Shown here: positions 49,503 through 61,100 of the stretch, one piece after another | Numbering within the stretch: position 1 is the first letter of the stretch | How the letters are laid out: each line of letters starts with the position of its first letter | NCBI RefSeq assembly: GCF_000972845.2 | Contig: NC_040022.1 | Location: forward strand, 10,143,705-10,207,704 | Length of the DNA stretch: 64,000 bases | DNA from: Larimichthys crocea | Taxonomy: Eukaryota > Chordata > Actinopteri > Sciaenidae | Reading direction: 5' to 3' | Made by a program: the position numbers and the translations under genes | The notes under the pieces: generated by a model | What the model was told of the DNA's origin: nothing | The model's database searches: none | What the model saw: the letters and a program-made list of their open reading frames with translations, nothing else

Positions 49503-50124
49503 ATGGATCTTAAGGGTGCCATGGCAGTCGGTGCTGAAGTTGCTGGACTCATTCCGACACATCGCCAGTGCTCCGTTGAGGTTACAAATAAATGCTCTAA
49601 CTACGACCTCCGTAACCCAGGGTAACTAATTTTCTTTCCTGTATTTTATTTAAATAAATCTACCATGAACACATATAATTTATGCATATTATTCTCCTCT
49701 TTCTAGCATATACGTGAACAGTGGTTCCTGTGCCCAAAGTCTGCCATTATCTCTTAATCCATCTTCATCTGGGAACGCACTGTTCACCAAGACTCCCGAC
49801 ACTGCCCGAGGAGCTGTTGGCGTCTTCACCTATGATCTACTCGACAAATCTACAAAGAAGTCCACTGAGAAAATAGCTGTCATGTTCTCTGTGCCCTATG
49901 ATTTCAACCTGTACTCCAACTGGTATGCAGTGGGAATCTTTGACAAGAGCACAGAGTGTAATCATGATCTTTATCATAAGATGTACAACAACTCAGACAA
50001 CTCATTTGTCAGAGGTAAAGCAGGTGGCCCCTGTCTCGAACAGAAGAACAATCGAGTTACCGTCGTGGCATCAATGGCTGACTCTTATCAGCCTGTCATG
50101 AAGGTGGAAGTGAAAGACGACTGA
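49503..50124 (+). CDS. apnl: Actinoporin-like protein, intact copy (178 aa)
   Basis: Coding exons 49503-49621 and 49707-50124 join in phase for 178 residues. Compared with the copy at 43558 it has three more codons in the short N-terminal exon. The last exon is nearly identical to that of the promoterless copy at 11356-11773. It keeps GARGAVGVFTYDL-type sandwich sequence (here TARGAVGVFTYDL), the aromatic loop YDFNLYSNWYAVGI and the conserved end KVEVKDD. No signal peptide is visible. Membrane binding and pore formation are inferred from the family. The upstream region is a hybrid promoter, and a 146-bp tandem duplication begins inside the last codons. Confidence 0.85.
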
Positions 50125-50401
50125 AATATGAGAATTCAGAAGTGCTGAAATGTAGATTCTCCTGCAGGTATATTTATATGTTTTCTGGCTTTGTTTCCTA
50201 ACCAATTTGTAGTGGACTGTTTACTCAGGGCAAATACATGTTTAAATGGTGTAAGGTGAAAGACGACTGAAATATGAGAATTCAGAAGTGCTGAAATGTA
50301 GATTCTCCTGCAGGTATATTTATATGTTTTCTGGCTTTGTTTCCTAACCAATTTGTAGTGGACTGTTTACTCAGGGCAAATACATGTTTAAATGGTGTAA
50401 G
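50110..50401. repeat. 146-bp tandem duplication at the gene end
   Basis: Two units (50110-50255 and 50256-50401) cover the last codons, stop codon and start of the 3' UTR. The second unit repeats a stop and does not alter the protein. The AATAAA region of the sister copies is replaced after 50401. Confidence 0.95.
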
Positions 50402-51120
50402 TTGGTGCAAAATAATGTTTTAGATAAAATAATACGTTGTACGTCAACATTGTAGCTTAAAATGCCTAACATGCTATAATCATTTTTAAAGTAGCATACA
50501 GTTTCTTTCTATACTCATTTGTATTTGTATTTGTAGAACTATGCACATAAAACTTGGACCGTCTCTTCTCCTCTGCTCTCGTGTGCACGTCCTGATTGGT
50601 AATCCAACATTAAAACAATAAAAACAAAGACGAAATGTATGTTTTGTTTTTGCTGAGAAGACAAGATGGGACTTAAATGTTAGTCATCTATTACATATTC
50701 CCACAACTGTGCAGAGTAATGTGCTGGTCGGGCAGGTTCAGGACTACTTATGAGAAAGTATCACAGGTATGAGCAGGCGGGTCAAGTGACAAAGCAGCAC
50801 CTGCAATGTATCTGTAAGTTTATTTATGTTTATATCAATTGTATAGCACTTTAAAAGTAACTATTTTTTCCCCACCAAAATGCAAAATACAAAGACAGAC
50901 ACACAAAATAATGAATACAAAATAAAAATACAGGTTAAACACAGTTAAAATCCAGAGAAGAAAAGTGAGTCTTAAAAGCATCAACAGACCCAACCTGTCT
51001 AAGTTAGTCCAGATATGTGGCATAACCACCAGTTGGCTTCAGTGTGGAAGGTGTGTGTGTGTTTTTGTTTCTGATTACTACAAATTGGCTTTTAATTAGT
51101 TTGGACTGAGCTTCCTGGAG
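50402..51120. other. No recognisable genes
   Basis: Intergenic A/T-rich sequence between two actinoporin-like genes. A possible poly(A) signal for the upstream gene (AATAAAAA) lies near 50618. Confidence 0.5.
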
Positions 51121-51160
51121 GAACAGATTTTTGGAGGAGCAGGTTGGCTTCCATGGCTTG

Positions 51161-51242
51161 TATAAAAAGGGAACCTTCAAGGCTGACTCCCAGAGCTTTC
51201 AGCTGTCCCTCAGAGGTCTTCATCCCATCTAAGAACAGCCAG
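51161..51242 (+). promoter_or_regulatory. TATA box and untranslated first exon of the diverged actinoporin-like gene
   Basis: TATAAAAAGG at 51161-51170, then an exon ending at 51242 (AAGAACAGCCAG before GTAGGT). The intron to the coding exon at about 52175 is roughly 0.9 kb. The same sequence is present upstream of the copy at 49503. Confidence 0.75.
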
Positions 51243-52174
51243 GTAGGTGTGAGGACCCCGACTTCATACCATGAGCTTCATATCACAACATGTTTCTTAC
51301 AGGAACCTAAGCAAGCTTGTATTCTCATTGTGCTGCTTGAAGGTTTGAATAATACATTTTAGATAAATTAATATTGTACTGTTTTTGATTATTAAATGTA
51401 ATGTATTAATGTTATTATTAGTATTGGGTAAATATTGATTATATGGCTCCAAACGGCAATAATTTCCTCATAATTAATTTGCAAGAACGTTTCCTGCCGA
51501 GAACTATGTGATTTGGTATCACTTGGCATTTGGGCAGTCCGGCCTCTGCCACCTCCCAGCAAATCTAAAAATAGGTGGAGTGTGCGTGGAGCTGAAGCAG
51601 GCTGAATAATGCCCGAGTGCTCATACACATCACCTGTAACGGCACACACCTGTCAGTCAAAACACTCAATCAAACTGTTTTTGTACCAGGCTGTAAACAA
51701 GTGTATTTCTGCTGTGAAGTTGGATATTTTAACATGGGGACTTATGGAGATTGATTTGTTCTGTAGCAAGCCTCAAGTGGCTGTTTAAGGAACTGAAGTT
51801 TTTGGCACTTCCACAATGGCTTCAACTTCACAACTACGGAGGTTGCTGCTTGTCAGTATTCATCCATAAAACATTATCCTCCATATGGTTTTTTATTAAT
51901 ATGCTGCCCTGTTGATAGAACTTGAACTGGCTGTTCAAGTTCTGTGTTCGTCTTGTTCATTTTTAATGTGTTCATGGGTATAAACAATAATGAACAATGC
52001 CAAAGGTCTGCTGCAGTCTTGTGTGTTGGTTAAACAGTTTAACTGTAACAAATAGTATTCGTATAGTTAGCCAAATTCAGCAGTATCGAGTAGCACTGAG
52101 TGGTCAACTGTGTTTTGTGTGACTTCAGCTACTGTTCTGTGCTATCTGTCTGAGCAGGTGGTGACACTGCAGAT

Positions 52175-53290
52175 ATGGATGTTGGAGATGGTTTCGACAT
52201 TGCAAATGGGATTTTGGATGCATCACTTTCAATTGGAACAACAATAGCTACCACAATACCGACACAACGCAGGTGCACAGTTGAGCTCACAAATGAGAGT
52301 TCTCACTACAGTCTTTGCAACCCCAGGTAAGTGCAACTATTTTTGCTATATGTGGGACTCAGGGCCGGTCTTAGCTATGGGCAATGTGGGCGGCCGCCCA
52401 GGGCGCATTCTCCGTGGGGGGCGCACAAGCACAAATTTGGCCAGGACCGGCGCTGGTGGGACTCATAGTAATGTTGGCAATATTCATGGACACCCCCCAT
52501 TCTCATTTTGTTGTCATTATTTTTAATTATTTGCAATGTGATATTTGTGCATAAGATCAACTAATATTTGCAGTAGGTTAAAAGGTGTATCCAATGTAAA
52601 GCTCTCACAGGCACTGTGAGGCCACTTAAGGGTCTTTTTAGTGTAGTGCAAGATAGCGCCAATTAATTAATGGAACCGCAGCCAGCCTGCATGTTGCGAT
52701 GTTGTCGTGCTGATGTGCTTGTGTTTCTGTGTTGACAGACAGAAGTAAAGAATCTAAAACTCATGCTCGCCTGAGAGTGATCCTTTGTGCTCAAGTGTGC
52801 AACATATATATTCTTTTTTATTTAAAACATATTTTGACATCATTAAGATGTTTCAACCATTTTGATCTTTAGAGTATACATCCATAGTGGACGCTGCAGG
52901 ATCCCTTTTCCGCCTCGCATTCAACCGTCATCGACCGGGCAGGCATTGTTCAGCAAGGTTCCGAACACAGCAACTGGATCTATTGGCATCTTCACCTACG
53001 ATCTCCACAATATTTCGACAAAAACCTCCTCCATGAAAATAGCTGTGCTGTTTCAGGTGCCCTTTAACCTTCAACTGAAATCCAACATGTACGCTGTGGG
53101 AATCCTTGACATCAGCAGAGAGTGTAACCGTGATCTTTTTACTGAGATGTCCAAAAGTACAAACACAACGTTTGTCAGAGGCAAAGCAAAAGGGCCCTCT
53201 CTCACTCACTCAAGCCAAAATGTTACCATCATGGCAACAATGTCTAACTGCTACGAGCCTGTTATGAAAGTGCACGTCTGTGACGACTAA
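52175..53290 (+). CDS. apnl: Diverged actinoporin-like protein (189 aa)
   Basis: Coding exons 52175-52326 and 52873-53290 join in phase for 189 residues; the last exon is 418 bases, as in all other copies. The N-terminal exon is 11-14 codons longer and encodes a hydrophobic, helix-like start ([20 protein letters not shown]), which in this family would be the membrane-inserting helix. The sandwich core is kept ([22 protein letters not shown]), but the aromatic loop reads [13 protein letters not shown], lacking the Tyr and Trp of its neighbours. Membrane binding may therefore differ. No signal peptide is visible. The intron carries a short repeat (52366-52455). It ends 1.9 kb from the 3' end of the convergent retsat gene. 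Confidence 0.85.
52366..52455. repeat. Short GGGCCGG-type repeat in an intron
   Basis: Starts CAGGGCCGGTCTTAGCTATG and ends with an inverted-like GGCCAGGACCGGCGCTG. A related piece is inside the TIR element near 18860. Probably a transposon end or MITE. Confidence 0.6.
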
Positions 53291-54085
53291 GTGAAGGAAA
53301 TGTGATGTGAATGCTTTGTTTTTCTTTTTAGGGGTTAGGGTTAGGTTTCTGGGTGATTTGGTGATAACAGTCTGATGTGTTGCATCTAAGGTAGTTTTTT
53401 TTTACCTGTTTTCACTGCTGTATTGTGTTTTTGTTGCCTCTGGCTTAATCAATGTTTTTTTTTTTTATTGTTCTTTTCATTATCTGTGCTTACAAATAAG
53501 GTTTCAATTTGTATTTTAGCATCAGTGAATTTGTCAGCAACATGGCTACATAGATGCAGGTGTTCCCCTTTCAGCACCACTATCAGGCTTCGTATCTTCG
53601 TATTTAGAGCTAATTAGCAAATGTCAGCATGCTAATACACTAAACCATAATGTTGAACATGTTAGCATTAAAGCTAGTTAGCAAGCAGGTGTTAGCATTT
53701 CTCTCAGAGCATCGCTCACTAGCCTCAAAGAGCCATTAGCGTAGCTGTGGACACCTCTTATAAATAAGTAACAATGACAAAAGATTTTTCTGGAGGTGAA
53801 TTGAACACACCACATGGTTAATGGAAATCTATAAAAAACATTCAAGTACAAATGTCACCCCTGAACAGTCAGAAAGACTAAACATATATGTATATATGAT
53901 TCTTATGACTTTTATTTATATTCAAACACAAAAATTGTGCCATCATGTGTAGTTCCTGTTATTGATGACATGCATTAACAGTTATATTAATTCACATTAT
54001 GCTTTAAAAATATGACCTGTTCTCACCATCTTATAATTTGTAGACAGCATACACAGTCGGGAATTTAAAGAAGGGTTAAGTACAC
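53291..54085. other. No recognisable genes
   Basis: 3' flank of the last actinoporin-like gene. A GGTTAGGGTTAGG stretch lies at 53333-53346, and a GCATGCTAA/GTTAGCAT-rich repeat at 53600-53760. Confidence 0.5.
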
Positions 54086-54495
54086 CAGGGGTCTTCAACC
54101 TTTTACAGCACAAAGACAACAGAACAGAGACCCGGCAACATGTAACAAATTATTTAAAAATGTGTCACATTTTAAGCCTGGTCTAAAATAACTTTTATAT
54201 TAACTTTATTCACCTTTTATTTCACTTTATCAACTGTGACAAATTTATCCATTCTGTTTCACTCATATCATACTAGTAACTAGCATTACGTTCGTAAAGT
54301 TTTGATTCAGGTTAATTTCGCAAAAAAAAAATACTGTGTTTTTGCCAACACCTTTTTTCCCCCCTAGTGTCTGGTCACATTACTTTGTCATTTTTGTTAT
54401 ATTTATTAATTCTCACAATTTATTTTGGTGAAAATTGTCAATTATTTTGAAAAAAAATTGGTGGAAACCCTGCAGTCGCTGGTTGAAGACCTCTG
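54086..54495. mobile_element. hAT-like MITE (410 bp)
   Basis: Termini CAGGGGTCTTCAACC and GGTTGAAGACCTCTG are inverted. The 8-bp flanks are AAGTACAC and AAGTAGAC, a hAT-size target duplication with one difference. Non-coding. Confidence 0.85.
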
Positions 54496-55145
54496 AAGTA
54501 GACTAATCTAACAGGGGCTACATTTAAATATGATTATGTAGTTTTTCTGCATTTTAATTATAACAGATTCCAGTCTGTTCTGAATTTATTTGGTTTACAC
54601 TGTTATAAATTAATCTATAGACCTTGTCAACTTTTGTGGCTTTCTCAGAATCTGTTCATCTTCACCTGTCTCTGGGCTGAACCACTTTCACTCTTTTCCA
54701 TCGTCATCTGTTTCTTTAAATCTTGAATCAGCTGCACTTACTTTCTTACTTTCTTTCTTTCTCTGTCTCCACTCCTACATGCTTTCTCACTCTCTGGAAA
54801 TATAAAACACCTTTATTTTTCAAAATGTAATGATGAATGAAGCAACACTTTAACCTGTGTTAATTTTTGTGGATGAAAGCTTATTGCTCTGAAGCTACTT
54901 GAACTAGCTTGAAACGTTTTACCTGCTGGCTTCAGTTTGGAAGGTTTGTTTGTTTTATATCTTGTGTAGGACATAGCTACAGTGTGTGTACAGTGTTAAC
55001 AGGATACAGTGGTACCAGCATGAGGTAACAACGTTCCAACAAAGAACACAGAATTTTTCTTAAATTTTACAACAGAAACTGTGTGACACTCCAGTTTGAT
55101 CAGGTGTAAAGTGTGTGGAATTTGAGTAATTAAACATTGTCTGCA

Positions 55146-58100
55146 CTACCAGGACAGCTTATGATTGGTCTTTTTGTTTTTGAGGCGGGTCTTCAGAACT
55201 AGGAGGTCAATGTAGAGGAGCTGATTGAGCACGGCAGAGGCGCAGAGCAGTCCACCGTGCAGCGCTCCTGCCATGCCGTTGCAGAAAACGTCCTGACCTG
55301 CATACACACACACACACACACACAGACACAGACACACACACACACAGAAACATTAAGCAGGTGTGTCGGTCTCTGTGGAAATCAGACCAGATGAGACTGT
55401 GAGTCACCCAGGTCACCTGTTAGATAGAGTCCATTGATGGGTGTCTGCGGCCGTGTCCTGGCAACCGTTTCAGGGGTGAAGCGCTCCAAGTTGTGTTCAG
55501 CGCCATACATCTCACCTCTCGGTGCACCCAAATAGTGGCTGTTAGTTAGAGGAGTGGCAGCATCCACCATCACCACCTGAACACATGCATGCACACACCA
55601 ACATGTCTTTATCACATTGTGAGGACCACGATCCCTGAGTTGTTTTTGAGGGCCACCACTTTGCACACACACACGCACGCATTGTATTTGTAGACAAAAG
55701 TACATTAACAGCACATAATGATAAATAGAACTGGGCTTTGCACAATCAATATTTGGACTGGCAGTGTGTAAATTTGCTATATACGACCTTATTATATTTG
55801 AGTGAGGTATTACTTTAATTATATTTATGGTAAAAATACTGCCACTGCCCTCTACAGCAAAATAAATGATGATAAAGGCAAAAACCTGTGAAAAAGGTTG
55901 GTACGGTAACAGTTTTGTAGATATAGATGTAGCACAGTTATGTGTTCCAAAGGTCAAAAGCTACAGGTAATCACCACGCAGGTTTATTTAGGCTATTTTT
56001 TTCTGACTTGGGGGGAGCGGAGCACACTGAAAACACAAAACTAATATATTACCACCGTATTAAAATGATTTAGTAAATGGCTGTCCGATGAGGGATTTGA
56101 ACCGGGGCCAGCTGCAGCGAGGACTGTAGCCTCCACACATGGGGCGGCTGCTTAGCCCACTACGCTACCGACCACACCCCACATTAAGGTCTTTAAGGGT
56201 ATTACCTGAAATCCAATCAAGCCTGTCCATTTTTAGTAAGCTATGACCTAGACCAATAAAAAGAATCGAGAAATGTCAGACCTGAATCAAGACCTGATCA
56301 AATCATTTCACAATTCCATTGCTCTTAACAAGTTAACATTAATCTACAAACTTCCTTGTTTACTGCCATGTTAACTAAACATTATCTGTGCTCTCTAAGA
56401 CTATACTGATCTCTGACCTCTGGCCCTTCACCTCCTGAGCATGGACACTTCCTTGCGTAGGTCAATTGGTACGGCCTTGTGATGCATTTTATTACACACA
56501 GACACGCACACAGCACTTTCATCATGATCCGCACTATCTGATGGTGGCCAGGTCTTCTCAGATCCACTTGGGTATTACACATGTTGAACAGCCCCGATAA
56601 TAGAATAGAACCTGACCTGGACCTGATTGACCATATTGAACAGTTAAGGGTCCTGGGACCTAGGGTTTAGGTGGACTTGTGAAGACCTCTATAACAGATA
56701 CATCTGCTCTTTGCTGCAGTTAAATAGCTGTGTAAAACACTGTTGACTGATAACTTTTAATTAGGAAAAGTGTATATTTCATCTCCTCTTCTCTTCAGTA
56801 CAATTAGTCATGTATATAGGTATCACTAACGTAACCAACAACATCACTGCATAAATGCACAAGCACACATTCTATATCCACATACAAACATTGGCACAGA
56901 CCTTATCTCGCAACTGAGGAAAGATTGTTAGCGCCCAGTCCAGCAGCTCTTGGGCCATGCTGTTTTTCAGATCCAGGTAATCCTGTCCCCTTTTGCCAAG
57001 CTTTGTCCCCTCCCATTCTTCGAACCATTCATAGCGGGCCATGGTTAGCAACGTCATACAGGACTTCCCTGCAGAGAGGTACGAAGGGGAATTTAGAAAG
57101 AGTGATGAAGATATTTCAATTCATTAAACATTTTATCTTTTTGAATGAACACAAACCCTAACCCACAACCTAAAATTTGCTGTTGCTGATGGCGGTATCA
57201 GATTTGATGGCAAGTTTACATTTCTGTACATGTAAATGTATGTTACCTGGATGTCTTGTGTTAGATGTAGGATCTTTAGCGGATGGAAAGGTGATGAACA
57301 TCATAGGAATGTTGCCCAGTACCTGCTCTCGGCTCAGAGAAGAGTATTGCTCCATACTTCACACATCGTTGTATGTACACAAACACAGACACAGAAAAAT
57401 GCAAGCTTATTAGAACAGCAGCTGCTAAATTCAGAGTAAATGAAGATGAAGTGTACAATGGTACAAGCAGAGAAAGGAACATGAATACTATATTGTTTGA
57501 AAAATCGAAAATATTTTTAAAAACCTACAGCGTGTCCAAGTCATTGTCTTTATACATCCAGAAGTTGCTTGAAACAATGTCCAGCTCCTCTTTAGTTCCA
57601 TCAAGACCAACAAAGACCAAGAAAGAACCCATACCATGACGTACCATACCCAACAGTGACTGGATCTCTGCTCACACAAACACGTTACATGAAATACACA
57701 GTCGAAAAACATAACAAATGAGAAAAAATAGCAATTTGATGTTGCATGGCTGCAGTCAGTACTCGAGTTGAGGGGGGATGGGGGGGGATGGCATCCCCCC
57801 TGTGGGGAAAAATGGTCAAAATCATCCCTCTTCTAAAATGGTCATCCCTTCTTATGTCAGCGGTGGGGGGCGCCAGAGGACTTCAGGGGAGGCGCGGCGG
57901 GGGAAAAAATAAAAATATATCTTACAAAGATATGTCCGAGCTAGCCCCCAAAGAGTAGCAACAAAAATCCACAAAACGACACAGTATGTCCAGCGCGAAG
58001 AAACGCTGCTAATGTCTCCTGCTAATGTCTCTGCTTTAGTTTGAATCAGTCATGAAGCTCCTGGTTGTTACATAAAGACAAAGAGGCTTTGACAGTGAAG

Positions 58101-61100
58101 TGAGACCTCTTGCTGCGATATACTACCTTTGGGATTACTTCATTCTGGATCGTCATTGGTGGGTCAAAGGTGAATGTGGGCGGTACTAATAGATTCTCCT
58201 GACTCTGATTGGTCGACAGGTGACAGGTGTCAATCATCCACACTCTGTGTTGTTTTAGCCTTAGCAGCACCGCTAGCTGCTACCTGCTGCTTCATATTCT
58301 TTAATACCGCTTGTTTCAAACATCGCGTCGTCTTAAAACTCGAAGTCTTCTTTCCTCCTCCTTAAATTGTGTTTTTTTAAGTGAAGATGTTTTTTAACAA
58401 AAATGTGTTTAAATGTATTTAAATATGTTTAAAAACACACAAAGATGTTAAAAACATACACAAAGTTGTGTTTAAAAAAATATTTGAGCACATTCACAAA
58501 TAAAGATATTTAAAATGTTTTTACAAATATGTTTAAAAAAGATGTGAATGACATGATGTCCATAGTTAAGTGGTTATTGTTTCTTTCCGATAAATAGTAT
58601 TGTCTTGTGCAGGCCATGCAACTGAGAATGCAAGCTATGAATCAGATGGGATTTAGGATTTGCCATGTCTAGCAAGTCACACTAAAATTGACTAGAATGC
58701 AGGAAATTGCATCTAACAAATACAACATTTTCTGGGGGAGGACCCCCAGACCCCCCTGCTGAAAAATATGTCACATAAATGAAAAATTTCACCATCCCCC
58801 CTGGTTTCATTTTACAACTCGACTACTGGCTGCAGTTGACAACAAGTCCACATACGACGTTACCTGGTTTTTCTTGTATCTGCTGAGGCAGAAACTTCTG
58901 GAAGGTGTTGAAGATTCCGGCATTCGAAATGACAACTGGGGCATGGACCTCAATCTCTTCTTGTCCCTTAAGCACCGTCACACCTGACACACATTCACAT
59001 TCATTTGTGTTAATCCCAGCTATCCAGCTTGAAGCAGCTCTTTTAAATGTTCCTTGTTTGTGTCTGCCTTTTGGGAATCGCAGTGCTTCGAGTGGTTCCT
59101 TTTTAGGGGTTTGGGGTTGAAGTAAGTTATTGTTGACAACGTTTACCACTCTAAATCCATGCTTGAACACAACCAGCCTGTCATGGCCAACCTGTTAATA
59201 TCCCCACTTCCATAGATGCCAATGTAAGAGTTTCTCCAACATCCACCAAATTTCTAATAATTTTGCTAATGAAAGTTTTAATAAAGTTGCATGAAGCATG
59301 CCACTTTTTAAACCCTTTTGGAGGTTTGGACTAAATAATAACCTTAGTCCATGAAGTATTTTTGTTTAGTTTCTTTCAAGGCAAAGCTTGGGGGGTTGAC
59401 AACACAAGAAGATGACTGAAGCCAGGTGGCCTCTATTATCCAGTCGAGTGAGTCAGCACTGCGGTAGACGAGTTAAGACCTGGAAGACATGCAACTAACT
59501 TTGGACTGCTACTGAAATTGAAGGCTCCTGGCTTGACTTGGACTTGCCCCAAAAATGATTAAATAAATAGCTTAATTGCTTAAATAACTTGAAGGGATAA
59601 GTAGGGTCAAAGAGGTAAACAGAACACGCTCTGCACACTTGGCACTACATCACAGAATCTGTCTTTCTCACCATATGCCTTCCCTTGCTGGTTGAGCAGG
59701 ATGCGTTGTACAGGAGCCCTGACCAGCACAGCACCACCTCCCTGCTGAATGACAGGGATGATGTGAAAGGCAAACTCACTGGCACCCCCTCGTGGGTAGT
59801 ATGCACCACGCTTGTAGTGGTGAAGAAGGAGAGCATTGATGAGGAAGCTGGACTCTTTAGGAGGGACACCTAAAATGACATAATACGGAGCATTGAAGAG
59901 GAAATACATAATGTGTGGTGGTCTATGATGCATGTGAGTGTGTGTATATGTCCATCACCATAGAACAGGTAAGCAGACAGCGCCTGCAGGTCCTTGTTCT
60001 GTGTGATGCGGGACATCACTTTTGAATGGCTAGTTGCTGCAAGGCAGAAGACTGAAGATATATGATCTAATAGGCCAGTCCAAATCAGGAAGTTAACCAG
60101 CCAATATGGTATGATCTTCATGGTTGCAATAAGTGGCGTCCGCTTTGAGGCTAGCTGCAAGAGGAGGACATACATGCACATTTATTCATTAGAATCAATG
60201 ATAAGCATTACTTGTTGCCAACTATACCCAGAGATGGTTGCTATAGCTGTTGTTAGCTCAGTTTGTTAGCCGGGCTGCCTGGACTGTGAGCTCAGAGCAC
60301 TGGGGGAGTGTTGGGAAGAGGAGATTTTTAGAACCTGGGCACATGGAAAACGCTGATGGGCAACGGAACCAGAGCTGGGAAATATTTAAACTGGACATGG
60401 ATGTGTAGAGTCAAACAAGAGAGATTATTTTTCATTTGATGCAGTTGGGAAACGTATAATTTCCAATTCAGTAAAGGGAGCTAAAATCACAGAAGCAACA
60501 GCTAGAGCTAGATTTCGGCAAACCAATAGTTTGTAACTGATGACCACTAGTGGCACAGTGACACCACAGAAAAGTGGTGGACTCTCAAATTAAGGTTTGT
60601 CAAAGATTTAACCTTTACAATCTCATTTGTTTATCCATCATCCCATTATGATTATCATTGCACTGCTCTCTCTATACCTTCATCAATCTCATGAACTCGT
60701 CAATGGCTTCCTCTTCTCCTGGGAACTGCTTCTTCAGACTAGCTGCCATCTCAGTCTTCCCTGCATGGATATGGTACTCCCTGAGAATGACAAAAAAATA
60801 AGGTAGGGCTTCATAGTTTTTTGTAGATAAAACATTTTAAAAAGGATGATTTTGGAGCTTTGACTTTTATGTAACAAGACTTGCCCTACCTGCGCTGGTC
60901 GGACTGACCCAGGATAACCGTATCAAAGTGTTGCTCCAACCGTGTGAACTGCATCTTTCCATCTGTGATCTGATCTAGAGCGACCTTCAAAAGGCTGTTT
61001 TCATGGAGCTGGCCCAGGTAATGGATACCTGTTGGTGGCAGTGAAGTTTTCAAATTAACCAGATTCATATAATGCTGTAAAACATAAAATAACTTTTGTC

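Noticed and set aside
56081..56172. Functional tRNA gene
   Set aside because: Box A and box B are present but the stems do not pair cleanly and the element is of a SINE-like type inside an intron.
57524..57530. Apparent in-frame TAG at the end of retsat exon 8
   Set aside because: Placing the donor at GTAGGT (57528) instead of one codon later removes the stop, restores phase with exon 9 and gives exactly 610 residues.
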